This document shows positions 51,870 through 60,469 of a DNA stretch of 64,000 nt, piece by piece (the first letter of the stretch is position 1; every line of letters begins with the position of its first letter). Under the pieces are notes generated by a model. The model saw only the letters and a program-made list of their open reading frames with translations, was not told where the DNA came from and made no database searches. The position numbers were made by a program, and so were the translations under genes. This stretch comes from Pseudomonas sp. (GTDB lineage Bacteria > Pseudomonadota > Gammaproteobacteria > Pseudomonadales > Pseudomonadaceae): assembly GCF_002796985.1 (NCBI RefSeq), contig NZ_PEKX01000002.1, positions 1 to 64,000 on the forward strand. Direction: 5' to 3'.

Positions 51870-52663
51870 GCCGCGACCTAAGCCAATTGGCGGACCTGAA
51901 ACTCGCCCTCGTACAGACCACGCTGGTCTGGCACGACGCCAAGGCCAACCGCGAACGCTTCGAGGCGCTGCTGGAAAGCGCCCGTGGTGCGGATGTGGTG
52001 ATCCTCCCGGAGATGTTCACCACCGGCTTCTCCATGGACTCCGAGGCACTGGCCGAAGCGGAGGAGGGCGCAACCTACGCCTGGCTCCGCGAGCAGGCTG
52101 CGAGGCTCGATGCCGTGGTCTGCGGCAGCGTGATCATCCGCGCCGCAGACGGCAGCCATCGTAACCGCCTGCTCTGGGCACGCCCTGACGGCGAGATGCA
52201 GCATTACGACAAGCGCCACCTGTTCCGCATGGCTGGCGAGCACCAGCACTACACGCCGGGCGAGCAGCAGGTTCTGCTGGAGTGGAAGGGCTGGCGGATT
52301 CGCCCGCTGGTTTGCTACGACCTGCGCTTCCCGGTATGGAGCCGCGATGCCCAGGACACCGACGTGCTGCTCTACACCGCCAACTGGCCGGCCGCGCGCC
52401 GCCAACACTGGAACCGCCTGCTGCCGGCTCGGGCCATCGAAAACCTCTGCTACGTCGCGGCGGTCAACCGCGTCGGCGAAGACGGCAAGGGCCACACCTA
52501 TTCCGGCGACAGCCAGGTGCTCGACTTCCAGGGTGACAACCTGCTGGCCGCCGGCAGTGCCGACGGGGTGTTCCAGATCGCCCTGAGCGGGGCGGACCTG
52601 GCGGCTTACCGCGAGCGTTTCCCGGCGAGCCTCGACGCGGACCAGTTCGATATCCGGGCGTAA
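51857..52663 (+). CDS. yafV: Omega-amidase of the nitrilase superfamily (YafV-type)
   Basis: 268 residues with the Glu-Lys-Cys triad: VVILPEMFTTGFSM (Glu), HYDKRHLFRMAG (Lys) and IRPLVCYDLRFPVW (Cys). Omega-amidases hydrolyse 2-oxoglutaramate or 2-oxosuccinamate made by glutamine transaminases, which fits the upstream gene. ATG 51857 lies inside the aminotransferase gene. Confidence 0.9.
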   Translation: MRDLSRDLSQLADLKLALVQTTLVWHDAKANRERFEALLESARGADVVILPEMFTTGFSMDSEALAEAEEGATYAWLREQAARLDAVVCGSVIIRAADGSHRNRLLWARPDGEMQHYDKRHLFRMAGEHQHYTPGEQQVLLEWKGWRIRPLVCYDLRFPVWSRDAQDTDVLLYTANWPAARRQHWNRLLPARAIENLCYVAAVNRVGEDGKGHTYSGDSQVLDFQGDNLLAAGSADGVFQIALSGADLAAYRERFPASLDADQFDIRA

Positions 52664-52712
52664 CGGATTTCCCTGCAGGGCGGACTGCGCGCGCTCCTAC
52701 AGGGGGCCTCGA

Positions 52713-52793
52713 AGTAGGATGGTGTGGAGCGGAGCGATACCCATCAATTGCGGCACCGACAGCATGGGTATCGCTTCGCTCCACCCATCCTAC
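52713..52793. repeat. Long inverted repeat
   Basis: Arms GTAGGATGGTGTGGAGCG... (52713-52744) and ...CGCTCCACCCATCCTAC (52764-52793) pair over about 30 bases with few mismatches and a 19-base loop. It lies between yafV and the convergent reductase gene, so both transcripts could end in it. It resembles dispersed REP-like elements seen in Pseudomonas. Confidence 0.8.
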
Positions 52794-52817
52794 GGTCAGA
52801 GTTAGCCTGTAACTTCC

Positions 52818-53771
52818 TCAATACGCGCTGGCGGTATTCAGCCGCTGGATCGCCTCGTCACTGAGCTTCAGGTCCACCGCTGCGATCAGGTCCGGTAACT
52901 GCTCCAGCTTCGACGCACTGGCTATCGGTGCGGTGATGCTCGGGCGGGTCATCAGCCAGGCCAGCGCGACCTGCGTCGGCGTAGCCTTGAGATCGCCGGC
53001 CACCTCTTCCAGTGCATCGATGATGGCGAAGCCACGCTCGTTCATGAAGTTCTTCACCTTGTAGCCGCGCACGCTGCTTTTGTTCAGGTCCGCCTCGCTG
53101 CGGTACTTGCCGGTGAGGAAGCCCGCGGCCAGCGAGTAGAAGCTGATGACCCCGAGCCCCAGTTGCTGCACCGTGGGTTCCAGGTTGGTCTCGTAGTTGG
53201 CGCGGTCGTAGAGGTTGTAGTTGGGCTGCAGGCTCTGGTAGTTCGGCAGCTTCAGGCGGTCGCAGACATCGCGTGCCTCGCGCAGACGCTTGGCCTCCAG
53301 GTTCGAGGCGCCGATCACCCGCACCTTGCCGCTCTCCACGGCATCGGCGAAGGCCCCCATGGTTTCCTCCATGGAGGTGTGCGGGTCGTCGCAGTGAGCC
53401 TGGTAGAGGTCGATGTAGTCGGTCTGCAGGCGCTTGAGCGAACGTCCCAGGGCCTGCTCGATGTACACCGCCGACAGGCCCTTGTGACCGTTGCCCATGT
53501 CCATGCCGACCTTGGTGGCGATCTGCACCTGGTTGCGCTTGCCGGTCTTCTTCAGCCATTTGCCGATGAGCACTTCCGACTCGCCGCCCTCGTGGCCGGG
53601 TACCCAGCGCGAATAGACGTCGGCGGTATCGATGCAGTTGAGCCCGGCATCGACCAGCGCATCCAGCAAGCGGAACGAGGTCGCCTCGTCGGCGGCCCAG
53701 CCGAACACGTTGCCGCCGAACACCAGCGCGGGAATCTTCAGGCCCGATTGGCCGAGTTCGCGAGTACGCAT
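52818..53771 (-). CDS. Aldo/keto reductase
   Basis: 317 residues, TIM-barrel AKR. Catalytic tetrad pattern: GLNCIDTADVYSRWVPGHEG (Asp/Tyr), ATKVGMDMG (Lys), DYIDLYQAHCDDP (His). C-terminal APIASASKLEQLPDL fits NADPH binding. Start at 53771 with AGGAG upstream; the longer frame to 54188 overlaps the divergent gene. Substrate unknown. Confidence 0.9.
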   Translation of the reverse strand: MRTRELGQSGLKIPALVFGGNVFGWAADEATSFRLLDALVDAGLNCIDTADVYSRWVPGHEGGESEVLIGKWLKKTGKRNQVQIATKVGMDMGNGHKGLSAVYIEQALGRSLKRLQTDYIDLYQAHCDDPHTSMEETMGAFADAVESGKVRVIGASNLEAKRLREARDVCDRLKLPNYQSLQPNYNLYDRANYETNLEPTVQQLGLGVISFYSLAAGFLTGKYRSEADLNKSSVRGYKVKNFMNERGFAIIDALEEVAGDLKATPTQVALAWLMTRPSITAPIASASKLEQLPDLIAAVDLKLSDEAIQRLNTASAY

Positions 53772-53903
53772 CTGCTTTGGCTCCTGAGGCTGTGCGGGAG
53801 CCCTCAGTGTAGACGCCGCTCCTGCCGTCGCCGGGCGGAATGACCGGCAGTGGTGCGCTGACTGGTCTATCATGGCGACCTGCCCAATTGCCGAGTGCCC
53901 GTC

Positions 53904-54236
53904 ATGACCACGACTCCCTATCTGCTGGACCAGTTGGAAACCGCCGACATGCTGTTGATCGACGGTCTGCACGCCTGGCAGTTCGAGCTCAACGAGGCAT
54001 TGCTGGACCAGGCTGACGCCGCCGCCCACGCCGATCAGCCGTTCGCCAGCGAAGACGTGGTGCTGCAGATCGAGTCCATTGACGGGCGCGACCGCCGCGA
54101 ATGGCGCTTCAGCTACAACCAGGTGATGGAGGCCAGCTACCAGGCCGAAGACGAGACCTGGTTGCTGCAGGCCGGGGAGCAGCAGCATCGACTCTGCTGC
54201 CTTGGCGCAGTCGCCGCCAGCGGCGACGACGAGTAA
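53904..54236 (+). CDS. Small acidic hypothetical protein
   Basis: 110 residues, very acidic, no membrane segment. N-terminal ATG at 53904 (an in-frame GTG is 9 bases upstream). Sequence ETADMLLIDGLHAWQFELNE; C-terminal QHRLCCLGAVAASGDDE. A conserved Pseudomonas hypothetical by position. Function unknown. Ends before a bidirectional terminator. Confidence 0.75.
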   Translation: MTTTPYLLDQLETADMLLIDGLHAWQFELNEALLDQADAAAHADQPFASEDVVLQIESIDGRDRREWRFSYNQVMEASYQAEDETWLLQAGEQQHRLCCLGAVAASGDDE

Positions 54237-54253
54237 GCGTCCCGTGAACGAAG

Positions 54254-54277
54254 AAGGCCCCGTGAGGGGCCTTTTTT
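54254..54277. terminator. Bidirectional terminator
   Basis: AAGGCCCC, loop GTGA, GGGGCCTT, T run on the plus strand; also lies just past the porin stop on the minus strand. Confidence 0.85.
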
Positions 54278-54284
54278 ATGACAT

Positions 54285-55523
54285 TCAGAACGCCAGCGGA
54301 TAGCTGGTGATGAAGCGCACTTCGTCGTAATCGTTGGCGTAGCTGCTGCGGACCGTGGAGGTGCGCATGAGGAACGACAGTGTCTTCAAGGGCCCGCTCT
54401 GGAGGGTGTAGCCGATATCCGTGTCGCGCTCGTACTCGTGACCATCGCTCTTGCCCGGCCGCGAGATGTCGGTGCCCTTGGTGTAGCGCGTCATCAGGGT
54501 CAGACCTGGTAGACCGAGGCTGGCGAAGTCGTAGTCGTAGCGCAGCTGGTAGGAGCGCTCCTGCGCCCAGAAGAAGCCGCCATTGGTGACCCAGTTGACC
54601 AGGTACGGCTGCGGCGTGTTGCCCAGTAGCATGGGGAACATGTCCTCGCCAAGCATGCGCTGGTAGGTGGCGGATAGCGTGTGGCCGCCGTGCTTCACCC
54701 CGAGCCGAGCGCCGTAGGCGCGGTTGTCGATGCGTCCGGACAGCGCCTGCCCGGATTCCTCGTTGTGGAAGTAGCTCAGGGTGCCGAGCAGCGCGGTGTT
54801 CTCGCCCACCGGCTGCTTGAAGTTGGCGCCGACGTAGTGCTGGTCGTAGACGTCCTCGAGCTGGGCGAAGTAGTAGCTGGTGGACAAACCGGGCGTCCAC
54901 TGCGCATCGACGCCACCCAGGTTCAGCTTGTTGCTGTCCTGGCTGGCGGGACGGGTAGCCAGGTAGAACGACTCGCGGTCGCTGGAGGCGCGGGTGCTGG
55001 TATTCCAGAGTTGCGCGGCGGTGAACTTGAAGCGCTCCGACTCCTTCGACTCCAGCATCACGCCCTGGAAAGTCTGCGGCAGCACGCGCACGTCGTCCTG
55101 GAAGATCACCGGCAGGCGGGGCTCCAGCAGGCCGACCTTCAGCGTGGTCTTCGAATAGCGCAGCTTGAGCGTGGCGCCGCCACGGCTGAAGTCATCGACC
55201 GGCTCACCGGTCGTGCGGTCATAGGGCAGGTTGCTGTCGTTGCTGGTGCCGGCGCCGCCGTCCAGCTTCAGGGCGTAGAAGCCGGTGAAGTCCACGCCGA
55301 CACCGATGGTGCCTTCGGTGAAGCCGGAGCTGAAGCGCGCCAGCACGGCCTGGGACCAACTGCCGGCCTGGGATTGCGGGGCGTTGTCCTGGCGGTAGTC
55401 GCGCAGCATGTAGAAGTTGCGCAGGGTGGTGTCCAGGCGGCTGTCGTCGATCAGGTCGGCCTGGGCGCAGAGGGGCATCAGCACGCTGCAAAGCAGCGCA
55501 CCTGCAAAGCGATTACGGAACAT
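54285..55523 (-). CDS. OprD-family outer-membrane porin
   Basis: 412 residues. Signal peptide MFRNRFAGALLCSVLMPLCAQA, then the OprD start DLIDDSRLDTTLRNFYMLRD, and beta strands through to a terminal Phe (ITSYPLAF). The ATG at 55523 is chosen since AGGAG lies 6 bases before it. Specific uptake channels of this family import amino acids or small organic acids. It lies directly downstream of the MFS gene, so the two may import the same substrate. Confidence 0.93.
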   Translation of the reverse strand: MFRNRFAGALLCSVLMPLCAQADLIDDSRLDTTLRNFYMLRDYRQDNAPQSQAGSWSQAVLARFSSGFTEGTIGVGVDFTGFYALKLDGGAGTSNDSNLPYDRTTGEPVDDFSRGGATLKLRYSKTTLKVGLLEPRLPVIFQDDVRVLPQTFQGVMLESKESERFKFTAAQLWNTSTRASSDRESFYLATRPASQDSNKLNLGGVDAQWTPGLSTSYYFAQLEDVYDQHYVGANFKQPVGENTALLGTLSYFHNEESGQALSGRIDNRAYGARLGVKHGGHTLSATYQRMLGEDMFPMLLGNTPQPYLVNWVTNGGFFWAQERSYQLRYDYDFASLGLPGLTLMTRYTKGTDISRPGKSDGHEYERDTDIGYTLQSGPLKTLSFLMRTSTVRSSYANDYDEVRFITSYPLAF

Positions 55524-55604
55524 CGTCATCTCCTGGGAACCGTTCACCGGGGCGCGGGGCGCCACGCCGGCGAACGGGCGTACGTCTTGTCGAGGCGGGT
55601 GCGA

Positions 55605-56975
55605 TCAGTTCGCGGCGGCGGCGCTGTCCAGCGGTGCGGCTTCCGTTTGGGCTGTCTGCTCCTGGCCCAGGCTGCGACGGAAGTGCTTGCGGCCATTGCC
55701 CAGCAGCCACAGGCAGAGCAAGCCGGCGAGGGTGACGATGATGCCGATGGACGAGCCGACGGCCTTCGGGTCCTTGAAATACTGGTCGGTGAGCAGCGCC
55801 ACCAGGGTGGTGCCGATGCCCAGGCCGATCAGGTTGGAGACCAGCAGGAACAGCGCCGAGACCTGTGCGCGCAGACGGTTGGGTGTGAGTACCTGCATGG
55901 CGGCCGCCGAGGTGGAGATGCAGAAGGCGCAGAAGAACATCGCCGGCCCCATCAGCAGCACCGACAACTGCAGGCTGCTCGCTGTCACCGAACCGATGAC
56001 GAAGGGGATGGTGCAGGCCACGCCGAGCATGCCGCTGATCATCGCGGCGTCGCTGCGCCCGCGCTTCTGCAGCACGTCCACCAGCCAGCCGGCGCAGAAC
56101 ACCCCGGCGGTGTTGAGCACCAGCAGGATGCCGCCGAGGATGTAGCCCACCTCCAGTGGTGTCAGGCCGTACTGGCGGATGTACATGGCCGGCGCCCAGC
56201 CCATCAGCGCGTATTGGCACATGGCGAAGAAGGAGAAGCCCAGGTAGTGGCAGGTGAAGGTGGCGCGGTGGCGGCGCAGGAAACGCAGGCCGTCGCCGAT
56301 GCTGGCCTTGTGTGTCGGGTCGGCCAGTTTGCGCGCCGGGTCGCGGATGGTCAGCGCGATCAGCAGCGCCACCAGCACGCCGGGCAGGCCGACGATGAAG
56401 AATGCGATCTGCCAGGAGCGCACCTGGCCCAGCCAGCCCAGGTCGATGGCCGGCACGTCGCGCAGCGCCTCGATCACGTAGCCGCCGACCAGGAAGGCCA
56501 GGCCGCCTCCGAGGAACGCGCCCATGGAGTACAGCCCCAGCGCGCGGCCGAGTTTCTCTTTAGGGAACAGGTCGGCAAGCATCGAGTAGGTCGCCGGTGT
56601 CAGCGCGGCCTCGCCGACGCCGACACTCATGCGCGCGAGGAACATCTGCAGGAAGTTCTTCGATAGCCCGCACGCGGCGGTGGCGATGCTCCAGAAGGCT
56701 ACGCCGATGGCGATGATCTTCACCCGCGAGGAGCGGTCGGCGAGATAGGCGATGGGCAGGCCCATGAAGGCGTAGAACAGCGAGAAGGCCAGCCCGCTGA
56801 GCAGGCTGAACTGGGTATCGCTGATCTGCAGGTCGGCCTTGATCGGCTCGATCATCAGCGAAAGGATCTGCCGATCAACGAAGGAGAAGATGTACGCCAC
56901 CATGCACAGCACGACGACATACCAGGAATAGCGGGAATTGCGGGCGGATTTCGAGTGTGAGGATTGCGGGTTCAC
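55605..56975 (-). CDS. MFS transporter (spinster-like)
   Basis: 456 residues, 12 predicted helices. Conserved loop GLPIAYLADRSSRVKIIAIG near residue 70 and YSMLADLFPKEKLGRALGLY near residue 125. The GTG start at 56975 is supported by AGGAG. Substrate unknown; tied to the OprD porin by adjacency. Confidence 0.9.
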   Translation of the reverse strand: MNPQSSHSKSARNSRYSWYVVVLCMVAYIFSFVDRQILSLMIEPIKADLQISDTQFSLLSGLAFSLFYAFMGLPIAYLADRSSRVKIIAIGVAFWSIATAACGLSKNFLQMFLARMSVGVGEAALTPATYSMLADLFPKEKLGRALGLYSMGAFLGGGLAFLVGGYVIEALRDVPAIDLGWLGQVRSWQIAFFIVGLPGVLVALLIALTIRDPARKLADPTHKASIGDGLRFLRRHRATFTCHYLGFSFFAMCQYALMGWAPAMYIRQYGLTPLEVGYILGGILLVLNTAGVFCAGWLVDVLQKRGRSDAAMISGMLGVACTIPFVIGSVTASSLQLSVLLMGPAMFFCAFCISTSAAAMQVLTPNRLRAQVSALFLLVSNLIGLGIGTTLVALLTDQYFKDPKAVGSSIGIIVTLAGLLCLWLLGNGRKHFRRSLGQEQTAQTEAAPLDSAAAAN

Positions 56976-57224
56976 GGTTACTGGCTCCTGAAGCGGGTGA
57001 CGGCAGATGGCCAAGCACGTCGAGCTCGTTGTTGTTGTAGGTAACCAGGCGCCTCTGTACGCAAGGCAGGGGCAGCCGAATGTGTCTGATTGCGTGACAC
57101 GGTTCTTTGTTTGCCTGCCGCTTTCACGGCAGTGCACGCAAGACTAGGGAAGGGGCGAGGCAGGGGTAATCGGGGCGAGTACCAGCGTTGCGGAGACTGC
57201 CCCCTAGGGGACTAGGGGGAATCT
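56976..57224. other. Intergenic region before the MFS gene
   Basis: About 250 bases holding the presumed MFS promoter on the minus strand. A GTCTGATTGCGTGACAC stretch near 57082 may be a regulatory site but no family was matched. Confidence 0.3.
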
Positions 57225-57725
57225 TTAGGCGGGGACGGTTCGAAAAAACAAGGAGCCTTGGGCCAGCGAGAAGGCAAGAGTGCTAACCAAAATCGCAACA
57301 ACGATTGCAAGCAGGAACAGCAGGCTGATGCCGAATGCGCGCCAGTTCGAGCGCCACTGGCCGCCAGCAGCGAGGTGGCGCTCCACGGCGACGTCGAAGG
57401 TCTGCTTGGCGAGGTAGTACATGCCGACGACGCTGCCGACAGCGATGGGCGTACCGGATGTGTTTTCCGGCAGGAAGTAGCCGATGACGAAGATGGCGAG
57501 GGTCAAGCCGATGCCCATCAGCCAGATGTTGCGGGATTCGTGGCTGCGGCCGAGTGCCTTGAGGTTCTGCACAATGACCCAGGCGCCGGCCAGGGGCGTG
57601 CCGAAGAAAGTGGCGATGCCGACGGCGGCCAGTCGGTAGAGCGGCTCGCCCGTGGCGGTGGTCGCCGCGTCCTGGAGAACGGCAGCAGGAGTCTGGAAGG
57701 GGTTTTCCTGCGGGATGTCGCTCAT
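57225..57725 (-). CDS. Four-helix membrane protein of unknown function
   Basis: 166 residues, hydrophobic segments near 32-50, 66-84, 94-108 and 130-152; soluble acidic N-terminus (MSDIPQENPFQTPAAV). AAGGAG site 8 bases before the start. No family recognised. Lies between leuA's terminator and the MFS gene, same strand. Confidence 0.75.
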   Translation of the reverse strand: MSDIPQENPFQTPAAVLQDAATTATGEPLYRLAAVGIATFFGTPLAGAWVIVQNLKALGRSHESRNIWLMGIGLTLAIFVIGYFLPENTSGTPIAVGSVVGMYYLAKQTFDVAVERHLAAGGQWRSNWRAFGISLLFLLAIVVAILVSTLAFSLAQGSLFFRTVPA

Positions 57726-57739
57726 GCTTTCGCTCCTTG

Positions 57740-57775
57740 AAAGAAACTGCCCCGGACGCGTGGGCGGCCGGGGCA
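57740..57775 (-). terminator. Terminator of leuA
   Basis: Minus strand: TGCCCCGG (57775-57768) pairs with CCGGGGCA (57755-57748), followed by GTTTCTTT. Confidence 0.7.
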
Positions 57776-57808
57776 GCGAGGGTTGCAGCTTAGCTGTGCG
57801 AGCGGGGC

Positions 57809-59479
57809 TTACGCGGCTTTCGCGTGGCCCAGCGTCACGGCGCGGTTCAGGGCGCTGAACAGCGCACGGAAGCTCGCGGTGGTGATGTTTTCATCGATGC
57901 CGATACCGTGCAGCGAACGACCACCCTCGACGCGCAGTTCGATGTAGGCGGCCGCGCGGGCATTGGTGCCGGCGCCAATGGCGTGCTCGTTGTAGTCCAT
58001 GATCTCGACGTCCACCGGCAGCGAGGCGACCAGGGCTTCCAGTGTGCCCTTGCCCTTGCCGTGCCAGCGGTGCTGCTCGCCCTTGTGGGTCACGTCGATG
58101 TCGATGGCACAGGTGCCGTTCTCTTCCTGCAGGCGGTAGCTCTTCAGGCCGAAGGGGGAAACGGCTTGCAGGTACTCGGTCTGCAGCAGGGTGTAGATCT
58201 GCTCGGCGGTCATCTCCAGGCCGAGACGGTCGGTCTCGTTCTGCACCACCTGGCTGAACTCGATCTGCATGCGACGCGGCAGGCTGATGCCGTATTCCTG
58301 TTCGAGCAGGAAGGTGATGCCGCCCTTGCCGGACTGGCTGTTCACGCGGATCACCGCTTCGTAGCTGCGGCCGATGTCCGCCGGGTCGATCGGCAGGTAC
58401 GGCACTTCCCAGACGGCATCCGGCTGCTGCTGGGCGAAGCCCTTGCGGATGGCGTCCTGGTGGGAGCCGGAGAAGGCGGTGTGGACCAGGTCACCCACAT
58501 ACGGATGACGCGGGTGCACCGGAATCTGGTTGCACTCTTCCACCACCTTGCGCACGGCGTCGATGTCGGAGAAGTCCAGCTCGGGGTCGATGCCTTGGGT
58601 GTACATGTTCAGCGCCATGGTCACCAGGCAGAGGTTGCCGGTGCGCTCGCCGTTACCGAACAGGCAGCCTTCGACACGGTCGGCGCCGGCCATCAGGGCC
58701 AGTTCCGAGGCGGCGACGCCGGTGCCACGGTCATTGTGGGTGTGCAGGCTGAGCAGCACGCTGTCGCGCTTGTCGATCTGGCGGCCGAACCACTCGATCT
58801 GGTCGGCGTAGTTGTTCGGCGTGGCGCACTCGACGGTGGCGGGCAGGTTGAGGATCAGGCGGTTCGCCGGGGTCGGCTGGAACACCTCGATCACTGCATT
58901 GCACACTTCGACGGCAAAGTCGGTCTCGGTGGAGCTGAAGACCTCCGGCGAGTACTCGAAGCCCCACTGGGTTTCCGGCGCGGCGTCGGCCAGGCGCTTG
59001 ATGGTCTTGCCGGCTTCGATGGCGATCTGCTTCACGCCAGCCTTGTCCTGGTTGAAGACGATCTTGCGGAAGCTCGGTGCGCAGGCGTTGTAGTAGTGGA
59101 CGATGGCCTTCTTCGCGCCTTTCAGGGACTCGAAGGTGCGCTCGATGAGGTCGTCGCGGGCCTGGGTCAGCACCTGGATGGTGACGTCATCGGGAATGTG
59201 GTCGTTCTCGATCAGCTCACGAACGAAGTCGAAGTCGGTTTGCGAGGCGGACGGGAAGCCCACTTCGATTTCCTTGAGGCCGACCTGCACCAGGCACTTG
59301 AAGAAGCGCATCTTCTTCTCGGCGTCCATCGGCTCGATCAGCGACTGGTTGCCGTCGCGCAGGTCGGTAGACAGCCAGATCGGTGCCTTGTCGATGATCT
59401 TGTCCGGCCAGGTGCGGTCGGGCAGGGTGATCTGGGTGAAGGCGCGGTATTTCTTCGACGGGTCTTTCAACATGCTCAT
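57809..59479 (-). CDS. leuA: 2-isopropylmalate synthase (long form)
   Basis: 556 residues. First leucine-specific step: 3-methyl-2-oxobutanoate plus acetyl-CoA to 2-isopropylmalate. LSTDLRDGNQSLIEPM with the metal/catalytic Arg-Asp, LHTHNDRGTGVAASELAL with the His pair, and a C-terminal regulatory domain from about residue 420. AAGGA precedes the ATG. Preceded by a Leu-rich leader peptide at 59558. Confidence 0.97.
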   Translation of the reverse strand: MSMLKDPSKKYRAFTQITLPDRTWPDKIIDKAPIWLSTDLRDGNQSLIEPMDAEKKMRFFKCLVQVGLKEIEVGFPSASQTDFDFVRELIENDHIPDDVTIQVLTQARDDLIERTFESLKGAKKAIVHYYNACAPSFRKIVFNQDKAGVKQIAIEAGKTIKRLADAAPETQWGFEYSPEVFSSTETDFAVEVCNAVIEVFQPTPANRLILNLPATVECATPNNYADQIEWFGRQIDKRDSVLLSLHTHNDRGTGVAASELALMAGADRVEGCLFGNGERTGNLCLVTMALNMYTQGIDPELDFSDIDAVRKVVEECNQIPVHPRHPYVGDLVHTAFSGSHQDAIRKGFAQQQPDAVWEVPYLPIDPADIGRSYEAVIRVNSQSGKGGITFLLEQEYGISLPRRMQIEFSQVVQNETDRLGLEMTAEQIYTLLQTEYLQAVSPFGLKSYRLQEENGTCAIDIDVTHKGEQHRWHGKGKGTLEALVASLPVDVEIMDYNEHAIGAGTNARAAAYIELRVEGGRSLHGIGIDENITTASFRALFSALNRAVTLGHAKAA

Positions 59480-59557
59480 GAGCGGAATCCTTGTTCTCTG
59501 CGGCCTGCGGGCCTGCGCAAATAAAACGAAATGAGGCGAAACGAAGGGGAGGGGGGC

Positions 59558-59635
59558 TCAGCTACGCAGTCGCGGGCTGACCAGGCGCAGGCAGGCGTGT
59601 TGGCGAAGCAGGATGAGGGTGTGTGCGGTTTTCAT
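59558..59635 (-). CDS. Candidate leu leader peptide
   Basis: 25 codons on the minus strand about 80 bases before leuA, beginning MKTAHTLILLRQ and ending in VSPRLRS. It has six leucines (24%), three of them within four positions (LILL), the hallmark of an attenuator peptide for leucine. A -35 TTGCCA and a loose -10 lie just upstream, so the peptide may be translated nearly leaderless. No strong terminator hairpin follows; the downstream leader is C-rich and G-poor (rut-like), hinting at Rho-dependent attenuation. Inference. Confidence 0.65.
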   Translation of the reverse strand: MKTAHTLILLRQHACLRLVSPRLRS

Positions 59636-59879
59636 GAGTGCCAAGCTAAAGGCCTGAAGGATCGATGGCAAGCATTTGGGGAAAATTGGTAGGAAAACTC
59701 TATGTGGCGTTTTTCTAGATATTTAATTGCAGAAATTCTTGATTTTGAGCAATTTTTATCAGTGCTTAACGCTGTGCTTAACTGATTCTGCGTCCACGTG
59801 CCGCAGCGGAGCCAGGGAACTCCGTGCGATCATTGCGCACCCGCTTCAGGCGGGGACCTTCCTTCCGCAAGGACATTTC

Positions 59880-60362
59880 GTGACCCGTCGCACTCGACAA
59901 GGTGTAGGCACCTGGCTGGCGTTGTTCGCCATGCTGATGATCTATGTCGGCCCGCTGGTTTCCCAGTCGATGCCGATGGATCACGCCATGCCCCTGTCCA
60001 TGCCGATGGATCATGCCATGCCGATGGAGCACGGCGCCGGCACGGACCACGGCAAGGCCATGTCCCACGACATGTCCGGCATGGGCGAGATGGCCTGCAC
60101 CGATGGCCATCGCGCCGCGGGCCATCAGGCCGCCCCGGTTTCCCACGGCGAGCAGCCGCTCACCGCCGATGCCTTCATGGAGAAGTGCGGCTACTGCAGC
60201 CTGCTGATCCACAGCCCACCGCTGACGCCGCCGCCAGTGCTGCTCGACCACGGCCTGCCGACTGTCGGCGCGCCAGTCGCCCTGCTCGTCACTTCAAGCA
60301 TTCCCGCATCGCCGGTCTTCCCCGGCGCTCGCTCCCGTGCTCCTCCTGCCTTGATCGGCTGA
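59880..60362 (+). CDS. DUF2946-type His/Met-rich protein (copper locus)
   Basis: 160 residues starting with GTG at 59880 after AAGGA. One N-terminal hydrophobic segment (VGTWLALFAMLMIYVGPLVS). Then tandem MPMDHAMP repeats and further Met/His clusters (MEHGAGTDHGKAMSHDM), and a CGYC motif near residue 105. Such sequences bind copper in the periplasm. It precedes the OprC-type copper receptor as in P. aeruginosa, and is probably co-transcribed. Confidence 0.85.
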   Translation: MTRRTRQGVGTWLALFAMLMIYVGPLVSQSMPMDHAMPLSMPMDHAMPMEHGAGTDHGKAMSHDMSGMGEMACTDGHRAAGHQAAPVSHGEQPLTADAFMEKCGYCSLLIHSPPLTPPPVLLDHGLPTVGAPVALLVTSSIPASPVFPGARSRAPPALIG

Positions 60363-60469
60363 CTCCCCAACCCGACTCCCTCGACCGCCGGCGCGGATGA
60401 TCGCTTCCGCCTGTGCGCCGTGCGTGTACGCCTGGAGCGGATGTTTTCACCGATCATGGAATTCATGGA

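Noticed and set aside
57824..59524. 566-codon plus-strand ORF
   Set aside because: Shadow of leuA on the other strand.
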